Made by a program: the position numbers and the translations under genes. From positions 124,001 to 188,000 of the forward strand of contig NZ_VDBO01000005.1 of NCBI RefSeq assembly GCF_005930355.1: a stretch of DNA of 64,000 bases. Reading direction: 5' to 3'. Source of the stretch: Paenibacillus sinopodophylli. Lineage in GTDB: Bacteria > Bacillota > Bacilli > Paenibacillales > Paenibacillaceae. Shown here one piece after another: positions 33,922 to 42,672 of this stretch. Position 1 is the stretch's first letter. The number at the start of each line of letters is the position of its first letter. The notes under the pieces were generated by a model, which made no database searches, was not told the origin of the DNA, and was given only the letters and a program-made list of their open reading frames with translations.

Positions 33922-34779
33922 ATGAATGCGATGATTGGTGAGAAAATTGGTGAGGGTGGCTGCTCCGAGGTTTTCGAGTGGGGTACTGCTAGTAAAATTA
34001 TTAAATTAGCTAGGGCGAATACAGATATGGATGCGATGAGAAGAGAATACCACAATAATCACATGGCTTGGGATAATGGATTGCCAGTACCTCAACCATT
34101 CGAGTTTGTAGAGATTGATGGTCGCCCGGGCATTGTTTTTGAACGTATCATTGGTGACACGCTAATGAAACGGTTTGTAAAGCATGCTCTAGAAAGAGCA
34201 GTATCTAAAGAAGTTCATATCGAAGAGGACAGCCAAAACGACATTAGAATGACTGCCCGAATACTGAATGAAATTCATTCCAAATCGAATGTGAATGTAC
34301 CGTCGCAGAGAGAAACGATAAAAAACGCGATCGGCTGGGTAAATTATTTGTCGCCTGAGGAGAAAGAAACGATCTTTAAGCTAATAGACAGCCTCCCAAT
34401 GAAACAACAACTATGTCATGGCGACCCTAACCTGGGAAATATTATGATTAAAGATGGTCATGCTATCATGATTGACTGGATGAATGCGACCATAGGCAAT
34501 CCAGAAGCAGATCTGGCTGAATATATTATAATGATTCGCTATGCCATTTTGCCGTCCTATTTGCCTGATGAAGCAGTGGCATACATTGATTCAATCAGAG
34601 AGACTATTATTAAAGTATTTGTTGAAGAATATACACGTTTAACAGGAGTCACTTACGAAGAGATTGACGCGTGGATTGCTCCCGTTGCAGCGCGTAAACT
34701 ATCGGCGGATGGGATTAGTGAGGCTGAAAAAAGTATTCTTATCAATGAAATTAGAGCTAGACTAAGCAAGCTTTCATAA
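33922..34779 (+). CDS. APH-family phosphotransferase
   Basis: This 285-residue protein has the aminoglycoside phosphotransferase/choline kinase fold. The nucleotide loop is IGEGGCSEVFEW at residues 6-17, the catalytic loop LCHGDPNLGNIMIKDG near residue 170 (Brenner motif HGDPNLGN), and the metal-binding IDWMNATIGNPEADLAEY follows. GGGGG lies about 9 nt before the ATG. Many such genes in soil bacteria phosphorylate small molecules other than antibiotics, so resistance should not be assumed. It stands alone. Confidence 0.88.
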   Translation: MNAMIGEKIGEGGCSEVFEWGTASKIIKLARANTDMDAMRREYHNNHMAWDNGLPVPQPFEFVEIDGRPGIVFERIIGDTLMKRFVKHALERAVSKEVHIEEDSQNDIRMTARILNEIHSKSNVNVPSQRETIKNAIGWVNYLSPEEKETIFKLIDSLPMKQQLCHGDPNLGNIMIKDGHAIMIDWMNATIGNPEADLAEYIIMIRYAILPSYLPDEAVAYIDSIRETIIKVFVEEYTRLTGVTYEEIDAWIAPVAARKLSADGISEAEKSILINEIRARLSKLS

Positions 34780-34807
34780 TATCATTCATTCGGCAAGCGA
34801 TTACAAT

Positions 34808-34841
34808 AGAGGATATGGATGTTGCGGATCCATATCCTCTA
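34808..34841. terminator. Hairpin between convergent genes
   Basis: A perfect GAGGATATGGAT/ATCCATATCCTC stem with a loop of about 8 nt separates the APH gene and the diguanylate cyclase gene. T runs are poor. Confidence 0.6.
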
Positions 34842-34884
34842 TTGAACAATATGATTAAGCTCACGATGGGAATGAACTTCCGAA

Positions 34885-36510
34885 TCAAATGCTCTCGAGC
34901 TGTCTATCCACGTCAGCAACGATAGTTCGATTTCTTCCTGTTTCCTTGGCTATATACAGCGCTTGGTCAGCCAATTGGAACAAGGCTTCAGTATGCTCTG
35001 AGTGGGTCGGATAATGAGCGATCCCCACGGAAACCGTGATTTGTTCCCCGGCTATAAGTACACTCGAGTCTAACGCTAGACGAATGTTCTCGGCTGTTTG
35101 GTAAGCGTCTTCCAGTGTAGTTAAGGCAAGGAGCATAACAAACTCTTCTCCCCCGTAACGGCAGCATACATCCCCAGGTTTTGCATATAACGTGATTATT
35201 TGTGAAAGCTGTTTGAGTACTTCGTCCCCCGCCTGATGACCGTAGGTATCGTTTATTTTTTTGAACCGATCAATATCCATGACCATAATCGAATAGGCAA
35301 CTGCCTCGCTTGTCCATTTATTCATTACCGATTCAAGTGTTCTACGGTTTGTTAATCCGGTTAAAGGGTCGGTCATGGCATCCCGGGTTAATTGTTCAGT
35401 CTGCTTCTTAATGTCGGTAAAGGCGGCCGTAATCGCTTTGGTCAGCAGATCGGCTTCCCTGTTCCAATGATTCTTCATCTCAGGAAGTTGGACTTCTTCT
35501 TTTCCTATTCTGCTGACGAGATCGGCAAGAGATACGAACGGACGGGCCAATTTGCGTGCGAGCCATATTGCGGCAAGCAATAACAGAATAAACGGCAGCA
35601 GCATTTTCAAGAGCAGCAGTTGGATGTGATGCTCTAATTGCTCTTGGATCGTATTAACGGATGAGGTAACGACGACTCCCCAGCCATTCTCCGGAACATA
35701 GGAATACCCAGCTAGAAGAGGAATGCCAGTCAAGCTAACAAACCGCTCCTGTCCACTCTTGCCCTGCATCAGCTTCTGAACGACTGTATTAGCACTTATA
35801 TCTTCGCCTAGACGGGATTTGTCCGGATGATACAAGAGATGCCCGTCCGATCCGACGATGTAAAAGGAGGAGCCGGCAGCATCTATATTATTGCTCCCGA
35901 ATATCATATTCATAATATTAGGCTCCTGCAAATAAATACTGCCCCCGATAACTCCCCGATACGTACCGTTTTTATCATAGATAGGCTCGCTCATAAATAC
36001 AATGAGGCGATTGCTTCTGGCGCTTGTGTAGGCTTGGGACAAATAGGGCTTTTTGACCGCTACTGCTTCCAAGGCTGTTTCCGTAGAGATTCGAGTGCCA
36101 ACCATGTTATCGGCATAGGGGGAGCGGCTGCGTATGAGTCCGGTCTCATCGATTAAGAAGACCGAGTTAAAGTAATTGCTGCTAAGACGCATTAATTCAA
36201 GGGTTTCGAACAGTTCTTCCTCATCTGTTGCGGGGCTGTTCTTCAGCATACTCGCTGTATATTGAAGTCCGCTTCTCATTGATTTGAACAAAGAATCCAT
36301 CGTTTGACTCATCTTTGCTGCGTTATTGAAATTCAGGTTAAGTGTCGTGTCATATAAGGCTTGCTTCTTGGATTGGTAGGATGCAATGAGCAGAATCGTC
36401 AGCGTAAGTAAGACAGAGAGGATGACTAATCCAGAAAATAAGGTGGCTAGGCCAACTTTCTTCTTATTGGTTTGAAGCTCTTGCTGTGAAGGCATCGTAG
36501 GACTCCTCAT
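34885..36510 (-). CDS. Membrane diguanylate cyclase with extracellular Cache sensor
   Basis: A first membrane helix (about residues 18-42) is followed by an extracellular dCache-type sensor (about 45-285: VFLIDETGLIRSRSPYADN ... VIGGSIYLQ ... GYSYVPENGWGVVVTS). A second membrane helix (about 300-320), a HAMP-like linker and a GGDEF domain complete it. The active-site loop is R451-Y-G-G-E-E-F457, so it should make cyclic di-GMP from two GTP. The usual inhibitory RxxD site just upstream reads KPGD, lacking the Arg, so product inhibition may be weak. The ligand of the Cache domain is unknown. Divergent from the first AraC-lipoprotein fusion gene. Confidence 0.92.
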   Translation of the reverse strand: MRSPTMPSQQELQTNKKKVGLATLFSGLVILSVLLTLTILLIASYQSKKQALYDTTLNLNFNNAAKMSQTMDSLFKSMRSGLQYTASMLKNSPATDEEELFETLELMRLSSNYFNSVFLIDETGLIRSRSPYADNMVGTRISTETALEAVAVKKPYLSQAYTSARSNRLIVFMSEPIYDKNGTYRGVIGGSIYLQEPNIMNMIFGSNNIDAAGSSFYIVGSDGHLLYHPDKSRLGEDISANTVVQKLMQGKSGQERFVSLTGIPLLAGYSYVPENGWGVVVTSSVNTIQEQLEHHIQLLLLKMLLPFILLLLAAIWLARKLARPFVSLADLVSRIGKEEVQLPEMKNHWNREADLLTKAITAAFTDIKKQTEQLTRDAMTDPLTGLTNRRTLESVMNKWTSEAVAYSIMVMDIDRFKKINDTYGHQAGDEVLKQLSQIITLYAKPGDVCCRYGGEEFVMLLALTTLEDAYQTAENIRLALDSSVLIAGEQITVSVGIAHYPTHSEHTEALFQLADQALYIAKETGRNRTIVADVDRQLESI

Positions 36511-36637
36511 GAGTGAAATAGGCTCTGGTTAAAATTCGACGAGGTTCTACATATTCCTTTTAAGTGAATGGAAAAATTTTTCATATTAATGTCGAATAGA
36601 TTGTAAATGAACGATACAACAAGAAATACATTGTAGA

Positions 36638-36652
36638 TGAGAACGATTATCT
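36638..36652. promoter_or_regulatory. Fur-like box upstream of first AraC-lipoprotein gene
   Basis: TGAGAACGATTATCT matches the Fur consensus at 11 of 14 positions, about 70 bp before the AraC start codon. Confidence 0.45.
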
Positions 36653-36722
36653 TTAAAATAGGCGATAGTGCATCTGCGAGCGTGTCTTGTTGATGTGTAG
36701 AGGTATTCTGGAAGGTGAAGCA

Positions 36723-38693
36723 ATGTACGTAGACGAGCATGTTAAACTTTGGAATCTGGCTTCAATTAAAATATGGGATGTACGGCATAGAGTACTGCAT
36801 GCTGGTGAACAAGTAAAGGGTTATCGATTGCCAGCGAGCGGATTTTTATATACAACAAGAGGAAGTGCGACAGTTACGCTGGACGGAGAGGCGCATGCCG
36901 CTCAGAAGATGCAAGTTTTGCATGGAGGCAAGGGAGTATGTTTAGATATTACGCTCTCGGAAGAGTATTTTGAATATTATTTAATATTTTATCGGGCAAG
37001 CCTGCCTGTGTCTGGCAGCCGTGAGCTTCAATCCCTGCTTGGACAGCATATGCCTTTCCATATTCAATATGCATTCATACCAAGCTATCCTGTCGTCTTA
37101 TACGACAAGGTCCAAAAAATTGATCAGTATTGGGGTCAAACGGATGCACTAGCGAAATTTCAGGTTAAAACGCTATTCTATCAGTTTATTAATGAATTGA
37201 TGAGGCAGCTGAATACGCAAGATATTCAGACCATTCAGCCTAATCTCGTTGCTCAAGCCGTTCGTTATCTTCATGAACACTATGCTTTGCCGATTATGGT
37301 CGATCCACTCGCAGAGCTTCTGGACTGCAGCGCGGGACATTTGTCTAGAATGTTCAAGAAAGAGACGGGCAGCAGCCTAATCGCCTATTTAACGGGGATT
37401 CGAATGAGTAAAGCGAAGGAGCTGCTGCTGCATACGGATGCGTCTCTGCAGGCAATTGCCGAGGGGATCGGTATTCCCGATGTCATTTATTTCAATCGCC
37501 TATTCAAAAAGCACGTAGGTGTGTCACCGGGTCGTTTCAGGGAAAGTATCATTAGCCTGCCGACCAGTCAGGATAATACTAAGGGCAAGTCAGAATTGTC
37601 CATTGTCAGGCGTAAACTTCGAGGTTATATTCGTATTAATGATGATAATCATTATCAATATAAACAAAAAGGAGATTTACGCATACCTATGAAATCGAAA
37701 CAATCCGTCACCATGCTTTTATTGCTTAGTCTTACACTCCTATTGTCCGCTTGTTCATCCTCACAGAATTCTACGACAGCAAACGGGAATGGACAGAACA
37801 ATACAGCACAACCAACTGCCTCTGTACAACCAAGCGAGCATCCAGCAGCGCAGGAACGTGTCATTAAACATGCATGGGGAGAAACCGTTATTAAAGGTGA
37901 GCCTCAGCACATTATTTCCTTGTTCCCAGCTGCTACTGATTATTTACTTGCACTTGGCATTGTGCCGCAGGCGGCGTCGAGTAATGGAGAGGACAGCGAT
38001 GAATTTCCTACGTACCTATCTGATCGTTTGCAGGGCAAAGAAAATTTGGGCTGGCAGGTTGAGCCCAATTTCGAAAGTATATTAGCAGCAGAGCCAGACC
38101 TTATTGTAGGTCAGGATTTCATGGGTGACGCTTTCGACAATTTAAGTAAAATTGCGCCTACCTTGTTTGCGGAGAAAGTGAAGGATGAGCAGGGCGTCAT
38201 TCGAATGAAAACGAGCTTGCTTAAACTTGGCGAAATGCTGGAGCGGACGGAAGAAGCCAAGCAGGTTATCACAGACTATGAGAAGCTAGCGGCAGAAGGT
38301 CGTGAGAAGATTAAGCAAGCGATCGGTGACGAGTCGGTTATGTTCCTACGCTTATCCGACAAAGAAGTGCGGTACTATAGCAAACGGAACTATGAGGTTC
38401 TTTATGATGATCTAGCTCTTCAGCCTCCTGCTTCTATGCCTGACCCAACTGAGTCGATGCAGGTTATCTCGTTAGAAACATTGCCGTCCATTAATCCTGA
38501 CCATATTATCCTTCTAGCATCAGATGGGGCAGAGGTAAGTGAGATTGAGAAAACAGCAGTGTGGAAAAGCCTGAAAGCTGTTAAGAACAACCATGTGTAT
38601 ATGGCTGACTACGGTTTATGGTTCCAAGGCCCAGGCGGCCCAATCGGCCAAAGCAAAATTATCGAAGAAACGGTGAATTGGCTCACCCGCTAA
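36723..38693 (+). CDS. AraC regulator read through in frame into a siderophore-binding lipoprotein (fusion A)
   Basis: The start at 36723 has GGAAGGTGA about 5 nt upstream; earlier in-frame codons lack this. Residues 1-175 are a cupin-like sensor, and about 185-285 the AraC double helix-turn-helix (LAELLDCSAGHLSRMFKKE; IAEGIGIPDVIYFNRLFKKH). After a linker of roughly 35 unconserved residues comes DDNHYQ, encoded by a perfect Fur box. An internal Met at residue 323 then starts a full lipoprotein signal peptide (MKSKQSVTMLLLLSLTL, lipobox LLSACSS) and a FecB/FhuD-type binding domain to residue 656. There is no stop codon between the two halves. The binding half alone (334 residues) is full length for its family, so it can also be made separately from 37689. 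If the long form exists it would span the membrane, DNA-binding part inside. The nitroreductase gene follows closely. Confidence 0.85.
   Translation: MYVDEHVKLWNLASIKIWDVRHRVLHAGEQVKGYRLPASGFLYTTRGSATVTLDGEAHAAQKMQVLHGGKGVCLDITLSEEYFEYYLIFYRASLPVSGSRELQSLLGQHMPFHIQYAFIPSYPVVLYDKVQKIDQYWGQTDALAKFQVKTLFYQFINELMRQLNTQDIQTIQPNLVAQAVRYLHEHYALPIMVDPLAELLDCSAGHLSRMFKKETGSSLIAYLTGIRMSKAKELLLHTDASLQAIAEGIGIPDVIYFNRLFKKHVGVSPGRFRESIISLPTSQDNTKGKSELSIVRRKLRGYIRINDDNHYQYKQKGDLRIPMKSKQSVTMLLLLSLTLLLSACSSSQNSTTANGNGQNNTAQPTASVQPSEHPAAQERVIKHAWGETVIKGEPQHIISLFPAATDYLLALGIVPQAASSNGEDSDEFPTYLSDRLQGKENLGWQVEPNFESILAAEPDLIVGQDFMGDAFDNLSKIAPTLFAEKVKDEQGVIRMKTSLLKLGEMLERTEEAKQVITDYEKLAAEGREKIKQAIGDESVMFLRLSDKEVRYYSKRNYEVLYDDLALQPPASMPDPTESMQVISLETLPSINPDHIILLASDGAEVSEIEKTAVWKSLKAVKNNHVYMADYGLWFQGPGGPIGQSKIIEETVNWLTR
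37643..37691 (+). promoter_or_regulatory. In-frame Fur box and internal lipoprotein start (fusion A)
   Basis: TGATAATCATTATCA at 37643-37657 is an exact Fur box lying inside the open frame and read as Asp-Asn-His-Tyr-Gln. AAAAAGGAG follows at 37666-37674 and the internal ATG is at 37689-37691, a rather long 14-nt spacing. An iron-repressed transcript for the lipoprotein alone is implied. Confidence 0.8.
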
Positions 38694-38721
38694 GGGGATG
38701 CGAGGGGGAGGAGCAGCCGAT

Positions 38722-39309
38722 ATGGAATCATCAGCAATAGAGAAGCTTATTCGTGAAAGAAGAACCATTCGTCAGTTTAATGAAAAGACGCTTCCGAAAG
38801 AAACAATCATGGACTTGTTGGAAGCAGCCGTATGGGCACCTGTACATTCACGCAAAGAGCCGTGGCGATTCATTTTATTTATGGAAGAGGGAAGGAAGCA
38901 ATTCTCTGATGCGGTGTTGTATACGTTCTCTCAGGAAGAACGTGAGCGCTGGGAACAGAAGCTTCAGGAAGATTATTGCCAGCGAATGCAGGCCCATCTG
39001 TTGGTCGTTATAGAGGCTGATCCAAGGCAAAGAGTATGGGAAGATGCTGTAGGGGCAGGCGCAGCGCTTATTCAGAACATACAGCTGCTGGCATGGGAGC
39101 AGGGAATCGGCGTAGTATGGAAAACAAATGAATACAATTTCGACCCTGATTTCTGCAGACTTACAGGTGTGAAGCCGGGCGAGAGAATTATCGGCACGCT
39201 TCATCTAGGCTATTTCGATCAGAATAAGATCCCGAAGCCCAGGCCGCGTACCCCGGCAAGGGAGCGATTAACCTTCATCTGTGATGCAATGGGAGAGAAG
39301 CAGCAGTAA
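38722..39309 (+). CDS. Nitroreductase-family protein
   Basis: This FMN-dependent oxidoreductase family member is 195 residues from the ATG at 38722, which has GGGGGAGG 10 nt upstream; the ATG at 38698 has none. The N-terminal IEKLIRERRTIRQFNEKTLP carries the FMN-phosphate-binding Arg residues. Later segments include AAVWAPVHSRKEPWRFILF and GAGAALIQNIQLLAWEQGIGVVW, then GERIIGTLHLGYFD. It begins about 28 nt after the first AraC-lipoprotein gene and is probably co-transcribed with it from the in-frame Fur-box promoter. This suggests, by context only, a reductive role in ferric-siderophore use or redox balance under iron limitation. Confidence 0.88.
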   Translation: MESSAIEKLIRERRTIRQFNEKTLPKETIMDLLEAAVWAPVHSRKEPWRFILFMEEGRKQFSDAVLYTFSQEERERWEQKLQEDYCQRMQAHLLVVIEADPRQRVWEDAVGAGAALIQNIQLLAWEQGIGVVWKTNEYNFDPDFCRLTGVKPGERIIGTLHLGYFDQNKIPKPRPRTPARERLTFICDAMGEKQQ

Positions 39310-39322
39310 TTGCAAATAAGTA

Positions 39323-39358
39323 AAAGACCGGTATTCTCTTGTTGAGAAACCGGTCTTT
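39323..39358. terminator. Bidirectional terminator between nitroreductase and fusion B
   Basis: A perfect AAAGACCGGT/ACCGGTCTTT stem with a 16-nt loop. T and A runs on the two sides suit both convergent genes. Confidence 0.88.
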
Positions 39359-39376
39359 CTTCTGTGTACAAGCAGC

Positions 39377-41311
39377 TTACAGTCCAACCAGCCAATCAGC
39401 TAATTCTTCCGTTTGGCTTAGAATGGCAATGGGGTCCCAATACCAGGAGCGTTTGGATTCCCATAGAAATACGCGATCATTTTTAACCGCATCCAGCGAA
39501 TTCCAAATCGGATCGTTTTTCAAATCCTCCAATGAATGAGAATCAGAAGTTAGCACGATATAATCGCCCGCATAGGTAGGCAGTGTTTCACTGGATAGAG
39601 AGGCCCAGCCTGGATCATTGAGCTCTGGACCTACAACAGCAGGCGGCTTGAAGCCAAAGCTCTTGTAGACTGGTTGTCCGCCTTTACCATAGTTTGCACC
39701 GACTGCCGATATATTTTTGTCCATAAGCTCTAGAACGGAGAAGGTACTGTCCGCAGGAATAACCTGTAACACTTTTTCTTTGGCTTCAGCAATACGTCGA
39801 TCATAATCGGCTAGCCAGTCTTCCGCTTCTTGCTCTCTGCCCAGCAATTTACCGAAATAAGTGATTTCCTCGTGAACGGTTTTCAGCGATGCAAAAGGAA
39901 TAACAACCGTAGGAGCTATTTTGGGAAGCTGCTCATTCATTTCGGCATAGGTATCATCCATAATAATAAGGTCGGGCTGCATATCCAATATTTTCTCAAT
40001 ATTTCCATTTCCCTCACCAATATCCTCAACACCTTTCAGAGCATCTCCGAAATAAGGATTCTGAATATGATGATTGGATGTACCAACAGGAGTAACGCCT
40101 AGCGCAATCAGACTGCCCAAGTATTCCCCTGCTACGATCCGCTGTGGATGGGTCGGCACTTCGATTTCCCCTGCAACGGTCGTCACGAGCTTCGTTTTCG
40201 GCTGCTCAGTGGCCGCTGGTGCTTCTGTAGCTTCTGTAGCTGGACGCTCTGTCGCCTCAGGTACGCTACTTGCTCCGCACGCGCTTAGCACCAGCATGAA
40301 GCTGAATAGCAGCACGGCCGCCAGCGGCTGCTTGAATGTTGTAAACATAGCTTGATCTCCCTCATTTTCATGTTGATAATGATTATCACTGACAACAGTA
40401 TAGCTGAGCGGACCTGGTGAGACAATGGAGGATCTCATGCTAGGGGAAGGACAATCTTCTGCCCTGCGCTTCGCGGAGTGTTTCGCCCTAAAGTGTGTTG
40501 GCGAATATCCCTTGTGTTTTTTGAAGAGTCTGCCCAAATAATAAGGGTCTTGATAGCCTACACCGATTGCAATTTCTTTCAGAGTGGCATCTGTCTCAAG
40601 GAGCAGGGCAGCTGCTTTATCCACGCGTACTTTAATTAAATAATCAATAGGGGAGAGACCGGTTCGGCTCTTGAAATAAGAGGAGAGATGGGGGACGCTA
40701 TAGTTCAAGCTATCGGATAAAGATTCCAAAGTGAGTGCTTCGGCATAACGGTCATGGATAATGGAGATGATCTGCGCAGCTAGATCTCGTTTCTCCTCGC
40801 GCATTCCTTGCGTATGTATCTGATTCAGCAGCTCATGGATAAATTGCTGGAACAAAGCACTTACGCGAAGCAGCGTAAGCGTACCTGCCTTCTGCCATTC
40901 GTTGTGCATATCGGACAAGCAGCGCAGCAACGCTACAGGCACTGCGGGGACAAAACTATACGTCATTTGGAAAGGACGCAGGCTCTCTGAAAGTCGAATC
41001 AATTCCGGACGAGCGGGCGAGGCAAGGCTTGCTTTATAGTAAAGGATATAATATTCGAACCCGTCTGCTCCAGCATGTATATTCAGCAGCACCCCTTTGC
41101 CTGCATGAAATAAGTTAACGCGGGCTACAGTATAGGCTGTACCACCTAGACTGAACTCCGCCGTTCCGCGTACAGACATGAGAAATACACTAGCAGGAAT
41201 GGTATAGGGACTCGCGGATTGTCCAGCTTTCAGGATGATGCGGCGTATATCTGCAAGTCTGCAATGGGCATGGCTCCACAGCATAATATGATCGTTAATG
41301 TCCATCCTCAT
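39377..41311 (-). CDS. AraC regulator read through in frame into a siderophore-binding lipoprotein (fusion B)
   Basis: Residues 1-175 are a cupin-like sensor and about 190-285 the AraC helix-turn-helix pair (LSDSLNYSVPHLSSYFKSR; IAIGVGYQDPYYLGRLFKKH). The linker is SDNHYQH-containing, the Asp-Asn-His-Tyr-Gln being a translated perfect Fur box. At Met322 a lipoprotein signal peptide begins (lipobox LVLSACGAS). The binding domain runs to residue 644 with AGEYLGSLIALGVTP, LDMQPDLIIMDDT and a closing DPIWNSLDAVKNDRVFL. No stop separates the halves. The internal ATG has an excellent GGGAG 8 nt upstream, so separate translation of the 323-residue lipoprotein is likely. It is a paralogue of fusions A and C on the opposite strand. 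The AraC half would regulate siderophore genes; the ligand is unknown. Confidence 0.85.
   Translation of the reverse strand: MRMDINDHIMLWSHAHCRLADIRRIILKAGQSASPYTIPASVFLMSVRGTAEFSLGGTAYTVARVNLFHAGKGVLLNIHAGADGFEYYILYYKASLASPARPELIRLSESLRPFQMTYSFVPAVPVALLRCLSDMHNEWQKAGTLTLLRVSALFQQFIHELLNQIHTQGMREEKRDLAAQIISIIHDRYAEALTLESLSDSLNYSVPHLSSYFKSRTGLSPIDYLIKVRVDKAAALLLETDATLKEIAIGVGYQDPYYLGRLFKKHKGYSPTHFRAKHSAKRRAEDCPSPSMRSSIVSPGPLSYTVVSDNHYQHENEGDQAMFTTFKQPLAAVLLFSFMLVLSACGASSVPEATERPATEATEAPAATEQPKTKLVTTVAGEIEVPTHPQRIVAGEYLGSLIALGVTPVGTSNHHIQNPYFGDALKGVEDIGEGNGNIEKILDMQPDLIIMDDTYAEMNEQLPKIAPTVVIPFASLKTVHEEITYFGKLLGREQEAEDWLADYDRRIAEAKEKVLQVIPADSTFSVLELMDKNISAVGANYGKGGQPVYKSFGFKPPAVVGPELNDPGWASLSSETLPTYAGDYIVLTSDSHSLEDLKNDPIWNSLDAVKNDRVFLWESKRSWYWDPIAILSQTEELADWLVGL
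40346..40388 (-). promoter_or_regulatory. In-frame Fur box and internal lipoprotein start (fusion B)
   Basis: On the minus strand a perfect Fur box (40374-40388) is followed by GGGAG (40357-40361) and, 8 nt later, ATG (40346-40348). This is a complete regulatory and initiation unit inside the open frame. Confidence 0.88.
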
Positions 41312-41460
41312 GCAACCTGCCTTCTATTTACGTAGTCATATTAATAAACAATGGCCTCTTCTATTATAAATGATATGTAATCTCGTAAACAGTCATGTTT
41401 CAGTAGGTTGATGCTGGTACAAAGCGTATCGTGAAATCGAAGGCTGCCAACATATAGAAA

Positions 41461-41536
41461 CAGGCACGGCGTAATCAGACCTTGATGGAGCTTGAGAAAG
41501 CCGCTCTATCGAATGTCTGAATTCAACCGTGCCTGT
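41461..41536. terminator. Long-range hairpin downstream of stand-alone lipoprotein gene
   Basis: CAGGCACGG pairs with CCGTGCCTG, and an inner CAGAC with GTCTG, across a large loop. It probably ends the minus-strand lipoprotein transcript, with TTTCTATA following on that strand. Confidence 0.55.
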
Positions 41537-41551
41537 TATAAGTGTTCGTTA

Positions 41552-42544
41552 TTATTTGTTATTCTCAAAAACGCGTAGAACTTCGTCGATCGCATAGTTG
41601 TCTGCGAGTGGAGACATGCCCAAATTGAACCATTCCTTACCGGCCATCGTATAAACGTGATTGTTTTTGACGGCAGTCATGCTTTTCCAAATCGTGCTGT
41701 TCAATAATTCCTGATAGCGGCTCTGAATCGCATCATCGAACTCATTATTAAGCTGCAGGATGATATGGTCTGGATTGTATTCGGGCAGCTTCTCCAAAGA
41801 GATAGATAGAGAAAGCTCCGTTTGCGGGAAATTTTCAACTGGAGTTAAGCCAAGCTGCTTATGAATAAAGCTGCCCCGATCAATCGTTTCTCCATAAATA
41901 ACGAGTTCCTTGTCCATAACCATCACGTACATAACAGTCTCGTCCCCAACAAGGGTGTCCAGCTTCTGCTTAGCCTCGGTTTCTTTGGTCTGCAAATCGG
42001 TAATAACCTTCTCTGCTACCGTTTCTTTGCCAAGTACTGCAGCAATATCTCGTAGCTCATCCTTCCAGTTATCACGCTCCGGCAGAAGGATAGTAGGAGC
42101 GATCTTCGATAGCTGATCATAATCCTTATCGGACCACCATGTCGGAGCTATAATCAAATCGGGCTCTTGTGCCAGAATCGCTTCAAAGTTGGGCACTTTG
42201 GCAATGCCCATCTTCAAGGTATCTTTGAAGGCTTCTTCCAAATAGGAAGGGAATTCATCATGGTAGTTTTGTACAGCTACTGGTGTAACACCAAGTGCAT
42301 ACAAAAACTCAGGATATACGACGGAAAGTCCAATGACCCGTTTAGGATCGGCTGGAATCGTTATATCACCTTTTAGGCTATTGACGACCCGCTCTGCCGC
42401 AGGCGCTTCTGTGCTCGGCTGGCTGGAAGGTTCAGCTGTTGCATTTGTGTTGTTCGTTTCTGTTTTCGCTGCTGCGCAGGCTGTGCTTATCAGCACTAAC
42501 AAGATCAGCATCAATCCCATTAGTAAGCGTACATTTCTTTTCAT
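41552..42544 (-). CDS. Stand-alone iron-siderophore-binding lipoprotein
   Basis: The signal peptide ends in a lipobox (LVLISTACAAA), followed by a Thr/Ser/Ala-rich linker and a FecB/FhuD-type binding domain (DPKRVIGLSVVYPEFLYALGVTP; LAQEPDLIIAPTWWS; STIWKSMTAVKNNHVYTM). At 330 residues it equals the lipoprotein halves of the three fusion genes in length and layout, but is not joined to a regulator. AGGAGGGG precedes the ATG by about 9 nt, and a perfect Fur box lies 56 bp upstream. The Btr-like regulator at 42673 sits just upstream on the same strand and is the likely activator. No permease gene is near. Confidence 0.92.
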   Translation of the reverse strand: MKRNVRLLMGLMLILLVLISTACAAAKTETNNTNATAEPSSQPSTEAPAAERVVNSLKGDITIPADPKRVIGLSVVYPEFLYALGVTPVAVQNYHDEFPSYLEEAFKDTLKMGIAKVPNFEAILAQEPDLIIAPTWWSDKDYDQLSKIAPTILLPERDNWKDELRDIAAVLGKETVAEKVITDLQTKETEAKQKLDTLVGDETVMYVMVMDKELVIYGETIDRGSFIHKQLGLTPVENFPQTELSLSISLEKLPEYNPDHIILQLNNEFDDAIQSRYQELLNSTIWKSMTAVKNNHVYTMAGKEWFNLGMSPLADNYAIDEVLRVFENNK

Positions 42545-42599
42545 TCTGTGGTGCCCCTCCTGTAAAACTAATTTATTAATGACTACCTCGCATTAAAAT

Positions 42600-42614
42600 T
42601 GATAATCATTATCA
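42600..42614. promoter_or_regulatory. Perfect Fur box upstream of stand-alone lipoprotein gene
   Basis: TGATAATCATTATCA is an exact match, placed in the gap between the Btr-like regulator gene and the lipoprotein gene. Confidence 0.92.
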
Positions 42615-42672
42615 TATAAGAGGAGTATAGTTGAAATTGTTACTTCGGCATATTGACGATAAAGACATTTTT

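Noticed and set aside
33922-34779. Antibiotic resistance by the APH-like kinase
   Set aside because: The fold is shared with many small-molecule kinases; no feature identifies an aminoglycoside or macrolide substrate.
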